Source: an uncultured Prevotellaceae bacterium
GTDB taxonomy: Bacteria; Bacteroidota; Bacteroidia; Bacteroidales; Bacteroidaceae
DNA: 64,000 bases
Assembly: GCA_900315455.1 (NCBI GenBank)
Contig: OMZE01000027.1
Span: forward strand, 1-64,000
Direction of reading: 5' to 3'
Position 1 is the stretch's first letter, and each line of letters opens with the position of its first letter. The notes under the pieces are model-generated. The model was not told the origin of the DNA and ran no database searches. It saw only the letters and a program-made list of their open reading frames with translations. Positions 26,894-35,516 of the stretch are shown in pieces. Position numbers and translations under genes: made by a program.

Positions 26894-27514
26894 ATGAGAA
26901 AATTAATCATTTTGATTGCCGTGTTTGCGCTTGCCAGCGTAAACATGACACAAGCACAGACCAAAAGGCCTGTTCAGAGAAGGGCTGCTTCTACAAGGGC
27001 TGTCGCAAAAGCTGCTTCACCCCAAACCACAGTTAGGAATCCATCAGATGACAAGGAACTAAGGAGTCAGAGAAATAAACTGGATTCACTTGAAGCCTTG
27101 CGTGATGACTTGCAAGGACGAGCCGAAAGCCATGAACAGAACACACAAACTCAAACAGATTATGAAGGAACGGAATATCAAGTGGCACGTGCCGTATTGG
27201 ACGAAAATGAACTAACAATTACCTTGAGACTAAGGAACAAGGACAAGTCTGTCACTCCGAGACTTGACACTCTAAAAGAATTTGGAGTAAACAGATGGGC
27301 TTTGAAATTGGATAATGGTTTTACCGATAAAACACACGGAAAAGATTATGATTATGTAGAAAAAGGCTATTGGAGAGAGATAGTACTCGCAATAATATAC
27401 AATGTCGATGTATCTCCTATTCCCAAATTTATAGAATATTTGGAGGTAGTTAACGGAAGTATGCCTGAGCATAAAATGACATTCAAGAACATTCCAATAA
27501 TAGATATTGATTAA
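26894..27514 (+). CDS. Secreted protein sharing the anti-sigma periplasmic domain
   Basis: 206 residues with a signal peptide (MRKLIILIAVFALASVNMTQAQ). A basic low-complexity segment (23-55) and a short coiled coil (DKELRSQRNKLDSLEALRDDL, about 55-78) lead to a beta-rich domain at about 93-206 (GTEYQVARAVLDENELTITLRL, then KFIEYLEV and MTFKNIPI). The TEY start, the V-L-I-Y strand and the F-x-N-I ending parallel the last domain of the anti-sigma-like protein. It is likely periplasmic. The next gene starts 8 bp downstream. Confidence 0.7.
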   Translation: MRKLIILIAVFALASVNMTQAQTKRPVQRRAASTRAVAKAASPQTTVRNPSDDKELRSQRNKLDSLEALRDDLQGRAESHEQNTQTQTDYEGTEYQVARAVLDENELTITLRLRNKDKSVTPRLDTLKEFGVNRWALKLDNGFTDKTHGKDYDYVEKGYWREIVLAIIYNVDVSPIPKFIEYLEVVNGSMPEHKMTFKNIPIIDID

Positions 27515-27522
27515 TTAGAAGG

Positions 27523-28044
27523 ATGGTTATGAGAATAATACTGATTCTTATTTTTGCATTGTCACCAATATTCTGCAATGCTCAAAGCATGCAAGAATTG
27601 GCGGATAGTATTTCAGCTATTGAAGATCAAATCAATGCGTTGAAATCCAAATTAGGATATGGTGAAGATAAATCAACTGCACAAATCTGCATTGGTGAAG
27701 AAACCTACAACTGCAATTTGAAGAGGGCTTATTATGATGATTATTATCTTTGTGTTGAGGTACAATTCTGTAGTAATAGTAAAGCATACCTGCAATTAGA
27801 AAGTGGTGATATTTTTTGCATTGTGGCCGAGAATTTTATAAAACGGAGTGTGGATCATCCATTGGATAATCCTATTAAATTGCAACCCAATGTTCCCCAA
27901 ATAGTGAAACTATATTTTTACATTCATGGAAACAAATGGGATGGCTCAGGAAAACCACCGAGACTAATTGAATATCTCAAAATAGTTCCCAAAGATATAG
28001 ATGATAGTTTCATATTCAGGAACATATCTATCGAGACGAAATAA
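27523..28044 (+). CDS. Secreted protein, paralogue of the preceding gene
   Basis: 173 residues (168 or so if started at the second ATG, 27529) with a signal peptide ending near FCNAQS. A short coiled coil (MQELADSISAIEDQINALKSKL) precedes a beta-rich domain at about 55-173 (GEETYNCNLKRAYYDDYYLCVEV, VKLYFYIHGNKW, RLIEYLKIVPKD, FRNISIETK). The layout signal-coiled coil-domain matches the upstream gene, so the two look like an old tandem duplication. Function unknown. Confidence 0.7.
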   Translation: MVMRIILILIFALSPIFCNAQSMQELADSISAIEDQINALKSKLGYGEDKSTAQICIGEETYNCNLKRAYYDDYYLCVEVQFCSNSKAYLQLESGDIFCIVAENFIKRSVDHPLDNPIKLQPNVPQIVKLYFYIHGNKWDGSGKPPRLIEYLKIVPKDIDDSFIFRNISIETK

Positions 28045-28046
28045 TA

Positions 28047-28069
28047 GTAATCCGCTCTCTTGGGATTAC
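28047..28069 (+). terminator. Short hairpin after the secreted-protein pair
   Basis: GTAATCC / GGATTAC with a 9-nt loop directly after the stop codon; no T-run. Confidence 0.35.
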
Positions 28070-28196
28070 GTATCCTACCTAGGGTTCTCTATAGTTTTCC
28101 CCACATTCGGTTTAATAGCCATTGATATGGGCAAGGATTCAGAATGAGAGAGGTGTTATCCACGTACCCCAATGTCCTTTCTCCTCTCTCCACTTA

Positions 28197-28256
28197 TACA
28201 GTTGTAGTGACCCGTAAATTCCACATAGGTATGTCAGCAGCATCACTACAACTGTA
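28197..28256. promoter_or_regulatory. IS66 leader inverted repeat 1
   Basis: TACAGTTGTAGTGA (28197-28210) and its exact inverse (28243-28256), 32 bp apart. The core ACAGTTGTAGT is shared with inverted repeat 2. Confidence 0.6.
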
Positions 28257-28293
28257 CTTTTTTTTGTAAGCATCCGATAAAATACACATTGTG

Positions 28294-28350
28294 ACAGTTG
28301 TGGTTTGTTTGTACCTTTGCATCGCAATAGTGCACCCAAACTACAACTGT
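28294..28350. promoter_or_regulatory. IS66 leader inverted repeat 2 over the tnpA promoter
   Basis: ACAGTTGTGGTTTG (28294-28307) pairs with CAAACTACAACTGT (28337-28350) with one G-T. TTGT near 28289 and TACCTTTG at 28312-28319 form a promoter whose spacer overlaps the first arm; the second arm ends 8 bp before the tnpA start. This placement fits an autoregulatory operator. Confidence 0.6.
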
Positions 28351-28357
28351 TACGATT

Positions 28358-28684
28358 ATGACACAAGAAGAGTTCATGAATTTACAGTCTGCCCACCAGT
28401 CGAGTGGTCTGTCGCTGAAGTTGTACCTGAGTCAGATAGGTACTAGTTATTCTACTTACAACTATTGGTGCAAGAAGTTCAGTGCCTCCAGTGATTTGGG
28501 GCGTGACCTTGCACCGATAAGCATCCGCCATGGCTCAGCATCCGGCACGATGCAGTCCGGCGACATGCCATCCGGCGTGTCACTCTTGTTTCCCAACGGC
28601 CTCCGTGCCCACTTCGGTGTCGGCAGCGAGGATGTGCTCATGGAACTGTTGGACAAAAGCCTCTCATCCCATGTTCTGCCTTAA
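28358..28684 (+). CDS. IS66 TnpA (OrfA)
   Basis: 108 residues. A helix-turn-helix-like N-terminal part (EEFMNLQSAHQSSGLSLKLY, YSTYNYWCKKF) is followed by a variable tail. It is first of three overlapping IS66 genes and overlaps tnpB by 14 bp. TnpA is a DNA-binding accessory protein of the element and could act on the leader inverted repeats. Confidence 0.8.
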   Translation: MTQEEFMNLQSAHQSSGLSLKLYLSQIGTSYSTYNYWCKKFSASSDLGRDLAPISIRHGSASGTMQSGDMPSGVSLLFPNGLRAHFGVGSEDVLMELLDKSLSSHVLP

Positions 28685-29039
28685 TGACACGATGCGCTAC
28701 TTCCTATGTCCGGGGAGGACGGACATGCGCAAGGGCATCAGCTCGCTCTGCGGCGTGGTGCACGAGAGGATGAAGAGCGACGTGCGCAATGGTGACGTCT
28801 TCATCTTCATCGGCTCGAGCCGCAAGCTCATGAAACTGCTCCATGCCGAGGACGGGGGTATGGTGATGTACGTGAAGCGTCTGGAGGCAGGCCGCTTCAA
28901 GCTGCCTGAATATGACGAGCAGAGCAACAGCTACCAGATGGAATGGCGCGACCTCGTGGTAATGGTCGAGGGTATCCAGGAATCCCCTGGGCAGCGGCTC
29001 AGGCGACTCAGGGCACAGCGCAGGGAATATGTTGTGTGA
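28671..29039 (+). CDS. IS66 TnpB (OrfB)
   Basis: 122 residues when started at the ATG giving MFCLNDTMRYF, which matches the start of the broken copy at 38 (MFSLTESHRFF). The TnpB hallmark TDMRKGISSL lies near residue 18 and MYVKRLEAGRFKLP near 68. It is an accessory protein needed for IS66 transposition, of unknown biochemical role. Confidence 0.9.
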   Translation: MFCLNDTMRYFLCPGRTDMRKGISSLCGVVHERMKSDVRNGDVFIFIGSSRKLMKLLHAEDGGMVMYVKRLEAGRFKLPEYDEQSNSYQMEWRDLVVMVEGIQESPGQRLRRLRAQRREYVV

Positions 29040-29151
29040 GGAATGGTTTGTTGAGCATATAATTTGTTGATTTATAGAAATTTATACTGATTTTATTCGT
29101 TTTTCTCAGATATTTTTCTTACCTTTGCACCATATGAAACAGGTAGGGACA
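29040..29151 (+). promoter_or_regulatory. tnpB-tnpC gap with possible promoter
   Basis: TACCTTTG at 29120-29127 fits a -7 element, 25 bp before the chosen tnpC start, which suggests that tnpC can be transcribed on its own. No convincing TTTG box 19 bp upstream. Confidence 0.3.
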
Positions 29152-30756
29152 ATGAGCGAAAACGATGTTCTCAGAAAGGCGATGGAGGGCCAGCAGGCCA
29201 CTATCGCCTCATTGTCCGAAAACCACAGGAAGGAGGTGGATGCCCTGCAGGCGACAATCAAGGACCTGACTGCCCAGGTCGCATGGCTGAAGCGCCAGCT
29301 TTTCGGGCGGAAGTCAGAAAAGCTCACCGCCTTCGACCCCAACAGGCCCGACCTCTTCGCCGATGAGTTCGCCGATTTCTTCCGGCAGGCTTCGGAGCAA
29401 CGCGACGAGGCCGTGGCGCAAATGCCCGAGGAGGAGATGCCGACCCCGAAGAAGAAGCGCCAGGTGCGCCGCATGACAGAGGATCTTCCCGTCCTTGAAA
29501 CGGTGCGCCTCAGGCCAGATGGCATTGACGAGTCTCTGTACCGCAAGATCGGCGAGGAGGTCACCCGCGTTGTCGAGCACGTACCCGGCAAGCTGTATGT
29601 CAAGGAGATCATCCGCGAGAAATGGGGGCTGCGCGACAACATCGGACTGGCACCCGAAGGCACGCCGTCCGTGCTCATCGCCCCGATGCCGCTGCTGCCC
29701 ATCAACAAGGGATTGGCCGGTGCCAGCCTTCTCTCCGAGGTCCTGCTTCAGAAGTACGAGTACCACATGCCTTATTACCGTCAGATCCAGCAGTTCCGTC
29801 ACCTCGGACTGAAGGGCTTGGCTGAGAGCACGGTCGACGGATGGTTCAAGCAGACGGTCAAGCTGCTCAGGCCCCTCTACGACGTGCTCGCGGCCGAGGT
29901 GATGAAGTCAGACTACAACCAGGCCGACGAGACCACCACTCCGGTGATAGACCACGGCAGGAAGAAGGCGGCGAAGGAATACCTCTGGATGGTGAGGGCG
30001 GTGATGGAGAGGCTGGTGCTCTTCCATTACGACCAAGGGTCAAGGGCCGGCTCGGTGATTGAGCGGCTGGCAGACAAGTACAACTTCAAGGGATATCTCC
30101 AATGTGACGGTTTTGCGGGCTATGAGACGGCCTTCAAGACCAACCCCGACGTGACCCTTGTCAACTGCATGGTTCATATCAGAAGACATTTTCAGTCCGC
30201 CCTCGACGAGAACCGTGAGATGGCGGAGCATGCCCTGGGCGAGATACGGAAGCTATACAGGATAGAGCACATGTGCGACGAGGCAAAGCTCACTTTTGAC
30301 CAGAGGAAGGAAAAGCGCCAGCAGCTGTCCAGGCCCATCATGTTGGCCATGAAGGCGTGGATGGAGAGCGAGGGCGTCAAGTACAGCGAGAGTTCCGAGA
30401 TCGGAAAGGCCATCACCTATGCTTACACTCGCTGGGACAACATGATGCACTATCTTGAGGATGGCAGGATATTTTTGGACAACAACCTCGCCGAGAATGA
30501 GATCAGGCCAATCACTTTGGGTAGAAAGAATTATTTATTCTGCGGCAACCATGAGGCTGCGGAGAACATGGCCGTCATCTGCTCATTGCTGGCAACTTGC
30601 AAGGCACACGACGTGAATCCGCGCCTCTATCTCAACAGCGTCATCTCCGACATGCCTTACAAAGCCAAGGCTTCGGAAAGTGAGTTGTTGGAGATGCTGC
30701 CACACAAATGGAAACTCAACCACCCAGAGACCATCATCACCAAAGAAGAACAATAA
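29152..30756 (+). CDS. IS66 TnpC transposase
   Basis: About 534 residues. Order of parts: N-terminal leucine-zipper-like helix (LSENHRKEVDALQATIKDL), KRQLFGRKSEKL, linker, IS66 zinc-finger-like region, and catalytic domain with QADETTTPV near 260, LQCDGFAGYE near 320 and FLDNNLAENEIRP near 440 (the acidic D-D-E set), then the C-terminal IS66_C region. ATG at 29134 is an in-frame alternative. It appears intact. Confidence 0.9.
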   Translation: MSENDVLRKAMEGQQATIASLSENHRKEVDALQATIKDLTAQVAWLKRQLFGRKSEKLTAFDPNRPDLFADEFADFFRQASEQRDEAVAQMPEEEMPTPKKKRQVRRMTEDLPVLETVRLRPDGIDESLYRKIGEEVTRVVEHVPGKLYVKEIIREKWGLRDNIGLAPEGTPSVLIAPMPLLPINKGLAGASLLSEVLLQKYEYHMPYYRQIQQFRHLGLKGLAESTVDGWFKQTVKLLRPLYDVLAAEVMKSDYNQADETTTPVIDHGRKKAAKEYLWMVRAVMERLVLFHYDQGSRAGSVIERLADKYNFKGYLQCDGFAGYETAFKTNPDVTLVNCMVHIRRHFQSALDENREMAEHALGEIRKLYRIEHMCDEAKLTFDQRKEKRQQLSRPIMLAMKAWMESEGVKYSESSEIGKAITYAYTRWDNMMHYLEDGRIFLDNNLAENEIRPITLGRKNYLFCGNHEAAENMAVICSLLATCKAHDVNPRLYLNSVISDMPYKAKASESELLEMLPHKWKLNHPETIITKEEQ

Positions 30757-30776
30757 TAGGTACAATACCATAGCGG

Positions 30777-30816
30777 CAGCAGCTACATCCATCATGTGGG
30801 TGTAGCTGCTGTCATT
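30777..30816. terminator. Hairpin at the right end of the IS66 element
   Basis: GCAGCAGCTACATCC and GGGTGTAGCTGCTGT form a 15-bp stem with two G-U pairs and a 7-nt loop, 20 bp after the tnpC stop. No T-run; it may be part of the element end. Confidence 0.5.
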
Positions 30817-30976
30817 GTAGTGTATCGGTTCTAATACCTGTACTTCATCGAATGCTTACTTTTTTTTAACACGGCAGCCAGTTCTCTTCCCACGGTACGT
30901 ATGGTCTCAGGGACTATCCGTTTTGACTTCCATTGTTCATTCAGAAAACCGTTGACGAGCAAAAAACGTCCTCGTG

Positions 30977-31004
30977 GTTTACCTTTTCAGAGAAAATACG
31001 ATAT
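30977..31004 (+). promoter_or_regulatory. Candidate ECF-sigma promoter, copy B
   Basis: GTTTACC (30977-30983), 14 bp, ACGATAT (30998-31004), then about 40 bp to the start codon. Identity with copy C continues for about 43 bp. Confidence 0.6.
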
Positions 31005-31046
31005 AATGATAGAACGACATCAATAACAGATAAAAACCTATACATG

Positions 31047-31868
31047 ATGAAGAAAACAATCATTGCCATTGCCTTGATGACCCTGCTCATCGGCGTGAAC
31101 GCACAAAACACAGTTCCATGCGAGATGGAAATCACTTATTCCACCACGTACAGTTTCAAAAAAGAGGCCAAACAGCCTTCGGAGGATCAGCAGGTCCTTC
31201 AAGTGGGGAAGGATGGTGTTTCTCGATTCTACAGCCAGTGGACGGAAAGGAGTAATATCGTGATGGACAGTCTGGTCAAGGCCGGACTTGACCCAATGAC
31301 AATGATTCAGGAGCGGAAAAGAATGAACATTAAAGGGGGCCAGACGTATTGCTTGTACAAGAATATGCCTTCGTCGGGGAAGTTGATTTGTACAGATAAC
31401 TTCATGGATGAAATGTATTATGAAGAACCGCTGCCTGACATCGACTGGAAGATGGAGGAAGGTGATACCGTCGTCGCTGGCTATTCCTGCCAAAAAGCGT
31501 CGGGTGAATTCCGTGGCCGTACCTGGACGGTATGGTTTACCTTGGATATACCAGTGTCCGATGGCCCGTGGAAACTCTGCGGCTTGCCGGGACTGATTCT
31601 CCAGGCAAGTGAGAGTGAGGGCTATTATTCTTTTACTTGCATAGGTATCGCAAAGGGAAACGGCAGGTCGTTCGAAGAAGTGAATACCAAAGGAATGACC
31701 AAGGTGACTCTCAAGAAAATGCAGGAATTAAAAGAAATGAGTGTGAATGATATCAGGGGAATGATACAGAACACTCTTGGTATTGACCCAGGTGAGATAC
31801 GTGACCAAAATGGAGAAATCTTTATACAGGAGAAATCGGAAGTGGTGTTCATCGAGAAGATAAAATAA
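31047..31868 (+). CDS. GLPGLI-family secreted protein
   Basis: About 273 residues with a signal peptide (MKKTIIAIALMTLLIGVNAQN). The family name motif is present as CGLPGLILQASESEGYYSF near residue 180. The family is confined to Bacteroidetes and has no defined biochemistry, but its members often lie beside TonB-type outer-membrane proteins, as here (27 bp to the next gene). Either ATG of the ATGATG pair (31044/31047) may be used; a longer frame from 30933 would read through the promoter. Confidence 0.85.
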   Translation: MKKTIIAIALMTLLIGVNAQNTVPCEMEITYSTTYSFKKEAKQPSEDQQVLQVGKDGVSRFYSQWTERSNIVMDSLVKAGLDPMTMIQERKRMNIKGGQTYCLYKNMPSSGKLICTDNFMDEMYYEEPLPDIDWKMEEGDTVVAGYSCQKASGEFRGRTWTVWFTLDIPVSDGPWKLCGLPGLILQASESEGYYSFTCIGIAKGNGRSFEEVNTKGMTKVTLKKMQELKEMSVNDIRGMIQNTLGIDPGEIRDQNGEIFIQEKSEVVFIEKIK

Positions 31869-31895
31869 TAATGGTGAGATAAACCATACACTGCA

Positions 31896-34448
31896 ATGAC
31901 AAGACAATTGATGTTGGCATTCATGCTGTCGCTCTCGCTGATGGCGGCAAGGGCGCAGACATACTCGGGCAATGTGGTTGACACAACGCAGAAGCCTGTC
32001 GCCGCCGTCTCCGTCACGCTGCTCAACGAGTCGGGGAAAGTCGTGGCGTTCGCCAGGACCGGCAAGGACGGTGCCTTCGCCGTCAAGATGCCGGAAGGCA
32101 AGAACGCCGTGGACATTTCGTTCAGCATGATGGGATTCGCCAAGGTGCAGATATCGCTGTCGGAATTCAGGAATGGTCAGACCGTGGTGATGACAGAGGA
32201 AGGGCTTGACCTCAAGGAGGTGAAAGTGAGCGCAGAGCGCATCAGGCAGAGCGGCGACACGCTGGTGTTCTCCGTCGACGGCTTCAAACAGAAGCAAGAC
32301 CGCTCCATTGCCGATGTCATCAAAAAGATGCCGGGACTCGACGTGCTGGAAAACGGGAAAATCACTTATCAGGGGAAGGCCATCAACGAGTTCACCGTGG
32401 AGGGGATGGACCTGACCAACGGGAAGTACGCGCAAATCAGCGAGAACCTGTCAGCCGACAAGGTGAAGAGCGTGGAGGTGCGAGAGAACAACCAGCCCAA
32501 GCGGGTGCTGCGCGACGTGCAGTTCTCCGAACAGGCCGCGCTCAACCTCGTGCTCAGGGACGATGAGAAGAACGTGTGGCAGGGCATCGCCGACATCTCC
32601 ACCGGCCTGACATTGCAGGACGGTGCCAGATGGCTGCGCAACACCAGGCTCATGGGGATGATGTTCGGAAAGAAACGGCAGAGCGTGTCGATGTGGAAAA
32701 CCAACAACACCGGCAGGAACATCAAGACCGAGGTGGCAGACCTGATCTTCGAGAGCAACACCCTCTCGCCGCTCAGCAGCCGGCTGTCGGGCATCGGGGG
32801 AAGCTCCGCCGACATCAACGAGGAAAGGTACACTTTCAACGACAGCCAGCTGGCTGCCACCAACTGGCTCTTCAAGACCAAGGGCGACAACGACCTGCGG
32901 CTTCAGGCAAGCTATTTCTTCGACAAGACCCGCAACGAGAGATACAGCGAGACATTGTACAACGACATCGCGGGTGGATGGTCGATGACCGAGGATGCCT
33001 CGGTGAACAGCTACACCTCGAAGTGGGAGGGGGAGCTGCAATACAAGGTGAACAAGGATAATATCTACCTGAACAACCGTCTGAAGGCGAACGTCAACTT
33101 CGACCGGTCAACGGGACGGTCCTCACTCAACGGCACCGTCACTCATGAGCAGGTAAAGCCCCGGTCGCGCTTCGTCTCCGACGCGGTGGAAGTCATCCGA
33201 AAGATGAAAAGTGGTAACAGTTATACCCTCTCGTCGGCCATCGCCTACGACTATCTGCCCGGCAGGATGCTGCTCTGCGACAGCACCACGGAAAGACTCG
33301 ACATGTCGGCTCTGCGATGGAACACACAGGCCAACTTCCGCCACAGCCTATGGAAATGGAGCGTGGCATGGAACGTGGGACTGGACCTGACGATGAACTG
33401 GATGGACATAGAGAACCCGCTGGCCAAGCATGATGGCGTGAGCTACAACGTGCAACGCCTGTATGCCTATCCCAGCCTGTCGTATGAGAACAAGCGGCTG
33501 CGGGTGAACGCCAGCCCGAGGGTGAGCTGGCTGCGCAGGGAATACGAGGAGGTGAAGGGCAACGACATGCTGTTCGAGCCGATGGTGTTTCTCTGCTACA
33601 AGCAAAGTTCGTCGCTCGAATACGGCATGACGTATCTGCTGACATGTATGGCGGGTGACATGGACGAGGTGTGCGACATCCCCGTGTTCACGTCCTACCG
33701 CACGATGACGAGGGGCAACGGACTGCTCGACGAGTCGCGCTCACACAGCGTGAGCGTATATGCCAGGTACCGCCAGATCATGAAGGGGCTGTTTGCCAAC
33801 GTCAGCGTGTCGTACCACGGCACGCGGCATACGAGGATGTACACCAGCGAGACATCGGGGAACTTCCATTGCAGCTATGCATCCGGCATCTACGACAACA
33901 CCGAGGGGTGGACAATTTCTGGCGACGCGTCGAAGTCGTTCTCCTGGGCGAAGGCCATCGTCAGGGCGGGAGTTAGTTGGAACACCAACAGCTACCATAT
34001 CCTTCTGGGTGACACCCGAGTACCTTACCGGACGCAGGGACTTTCGGCCAACGTGGGATTCAGCATGAAGCCGATGCCGCTCATCTCCATAGAGGAGAAG
34101 TCATGGTTCTCACGCTCCACGCAGCAGAACAGGCTCGATGCCGATGCCCCGGACAACGCGCTCAACCATTTCGAGCACGAGGTGAAACTGTTCATCTTGC
34201 CAGGGAAATGGCAGATAGAGATAGACAACGAGTTCTACCACAGCAATGACCACTCGGTGTCGTTCAGCCATTTCGCCGACATGTCGGTATCATACCGCAC
34301 CAAGCAGTATGAGATCGGCCTCTGGCTCAACAACATCATGGGCACCGACAAATACGAACGTCGCTACACCACCAGCACGCAACATGTCTACTCCATAACG
34401 CGACTGCGACCGAGGGAACTGATGGCGAGGGTGTTCTTCAACCTGTGA
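31896..34448 (+). CDS. Outer-membrane TonB-receptor-like protein with carboxypeptidase-regulatory domain
   Basis: 850 residues. A signal peptide (1-21) is followed by a CarboxypepD_reg-like beta domain at about 22-100 (YSGNVVDTTQKPVAAVSVTL), a plug-like region at about 110-225 (IADVIKKMPGLDVLENGKI, INEFTVEGMDL), and a beta-barrel to the end, closing with RELMARVFFNL, a terminal phenylalanine-rich strand typical of outer-membrane barrels. No clear TonB box was seen. It is cotranscribed with the GLPGLI gene. High GC and long continuous coding are unlike the AT-rich centre of the island. Confidence 0.85.
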   Translation: MTRQLMLAFMLSLSLMAARAQTYSGNVVDTTQKPVAAVSVTLLNESGKVVAFARTGKDGAFAVKMPEGKNAVDISFSMMGFAKVQISLSEFRNGQTVVMTEEGLDLKEVKVSAERIRQSGDTLVFSVDGFKQKQDRSIADVIKKMPGLDVLENGKITYQGKAINEFTVEGMDLTNGKYAQISENLSADKVKSVEVRENNQPKRVLRDVQFSEQAALNLVLRDDEKNVWQGIADISTGLTLQDGARWLRNTRLMGMMFGKKRQSVSMWKTNNTGRNIKTEVADLIFESNTLSPLSSRLSGIGGSSADINEERYTFNDSQLAATNWLFKTKGDNDLRLQASYFFDKTRNERYSETLYNDIAGGWSMTEDASVNSYTSKWEGELQYKVNKDNIYLNNRLKANVNFDRSTGRSSLNGTVTHEQVKPRSRFVSDAVEVIRKMKSGNSYTLSSAIAYDYLPGRMLLCDSTTERLDMSALRWNTQANFRHSLWKWSVAWNVGLDLTMNWMDIENPLAKHDGVSYNVQRLYAYPSLSYENKRLRVNASPRVSWLRREYEEVKGNDMLFEPMVFLCYKQSSSLEYGMTYLLTCMAGDMDEVCDIPVFTSYRTMTRGNGLLDESRSHSVSVYARYRQIMKGLFANVSVSYHGTRHTRMYTSETSGNFHCSYASGIYDNTEGWTISGDASKSFSWAKAIVRAGVSWNTNSYHILLGDTRVPYRTQGLSANVGFSMKPMPLISIEEKSWFSRSTQQNRLDADAPDNALNHFEHEVKLFILPGKWQIEIDNEFYHSNDHSVSFSHFADMSVSYRTKQYEIGLWLNNIMGTDKYERRYTTSTQHVYSITRLRPRELMARVFFNL

Positions 34449-34470
34449 GCATCGGAAACCTTTTTGCTTA

Positions 34471-34524
34471 TCCCCATGCCAAAAGACCTGATTGAGAAAG
34501 GACTTGGCATGGGGATGTCTTTTA
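34471..34524 (+). terminator. Terminator of the GLPGLI-receptor operon
   Basis: A perfect 13-bp stem (ATCCCCATGCCAA / TTGGCATGGGGAT) with a 21-nt loop, followed by GTCTTTT, 20 bp after the stop. Confidence 0.75.
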
Positions 34525-34736
34525 TGGCATTCCCATAAATGTACATAATGCAGACCTGCATCTTGTTCTTTTTTCTTTTTCCCTTTTGATATACGCTATC
34601 ATTATCCTGATCGGATGTCTTTATCATCATTCTCTCTGAGCAAAGGGACTGTTTCAAGTTCCTATGCAAAGGTATGGGTGTCGGTAAGGGAAAGCGAAAA
34701 ATATATCCTTTTTTTACTAAAAAACCCCATTCCAAG

Positions 34737-34764
34737 GTTTACCTTTTCCAAAGAATTACGATAT
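34737..34764 (+). promoter_or_regulatory. Candidate ECF-sigma promoter, copy C
   Basis: GTTTACC (34737-34743), 14 bp, ACGATAT (34758-34764), then 42 bp to the start at 34807. It lies past the terminator of the previous operon, so it starts a new unit. Confidence 0.6.
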
Positions 34765-34806
34765 GAAGACAGAACAACAACTCAACAACAAAAAAACATA
34801 CCGATT

Positions 34807-35253
34807 ATGAAAACATTCAATGTGGCTTTAAGCCGTGAAAAGAGAAACAAACACATCGTGAACATCATCATCCTTGCCATGCTCTACTTCGTGGGCTTCT
34901 ATGTTGGCAAGAAGTACGACCAAGGACATTCGCCATACTGGATGGCCTATGCCTTTCCGAGTCTGGTTTCCGGGCTGGTATTCTGCAAGCGGTTTTCCGA
35001 CAAGGTGTGGAAGAAACTGCATCCCCACAGCGTAGGGCGGGTGAACGTCAACCACCATTACTATGGAGACGGCAATGACCCAGGAGCTGGAATATTGGGA
35101 ATCATCCTCAAGTACCTGTTCTACATGGTTGTCGGCTTCGTGATATTCCCAGTCTATTCCCTATGGGCTGTTGTTGCCGTCGTGTGGCTGACCGTTTCCA
35201 TTTATCTCAACCGTAACAAGCAGAACGGAGGGAGTGAAATCGACAACGATTGA
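34807..35253 (+). CDS. Multi-pass membrane protein, unknown
   Basis: 148 residues with four hydrophobic segments (about 18-36, 45-62, 98-116 and 118-138), and a short NVNHHYYGDGNDPGAG loop between pairs. No family recognised. A longer frame to 34615 would run through promoter copy C, so I use 34807. It leads an operon with the small gene at 35274 (20 bp) and the LRR protein at 35517. Confidence 0.7.
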   Translation: MKTFNVALSREKRNKHIVNIIILAMLYFVGFYVGKKYDQGHSPYWMAYAFPSLVSGLVFCKRFSDKVWKKLHPHSVGRVNVNHHYYGDGNDPGAGILGIILKYLFYMVVGFVIFPVYSLWAVVAVVWLTVSIYLNRNKQNGGSEIDND

Positions 35254-35273
35254 TCAACTTAAGCCTTACATAT

Positions 35274-35471
35274 ATGAATAACCAACATCCAGAAAAATAC
35301 ATGCCACCGAGGACCGGCGTGTATCAAGTCGTCACCGACAAACTCTGCATCGGTTTCGGCGAGGGGTCCATCCCTCCCGAGGACAGCGATGCCAATCCTG
35401 GCTGGTTTGAGGAAGAACTGCCTGAAGATAATCTTCTTCCATCTTACCACACCCGACTTTGGGACGAATAA
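35274..35471 (+). CDS. Small protein, 65 aa
   Basis: Begins MNNQHPEKYMPPRTGVYQVV; acidic, proline-rich, no signal peptide. It has an FGEGSIPPEDSDANPGWFEE core followed by a tail ending LWDE. No family recognised. It lies between two genes of the same strand with short gaps, which supports it being real. Confidence 0.55.
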   Translation: MNNQHPEKYMPPRTGVYQVVTDKLCIGFGEGSIPPEDSDANPGWFEEELPEDNLLPSYHTRLWDE

Positions 35472-35516
35472 CCAATCAACTATATCCAATAACTAACAAC
35501 AAAAAACGTAAACATC

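Larger units (their letters stand above)
28197..30822 (+). mobile_element. IS66-family insertion sequence, apparently complete
   Basis: It carries all three IS66 genes in order (tnpA, tnpB, tnpC). The outer inverted repeats and 8-bp target duplication could not be fixed by eye: TGTCAGCAGC near 28232 and GCTGCTGTCA near 30806-30815 are weakly similar ends. The limits given are the outermost structured sequences. It interrupts the sigma-factor cargo region. Confidence 0.7.

Noticed and set aside
28232..30815. TGTCAGCAGC and GCTGCTGTCA as the exact ends of the IS66 element
   Set aside because: The ends match only weakly and the 8 bp outside them are not a duplication, so I do not claim exact borders.
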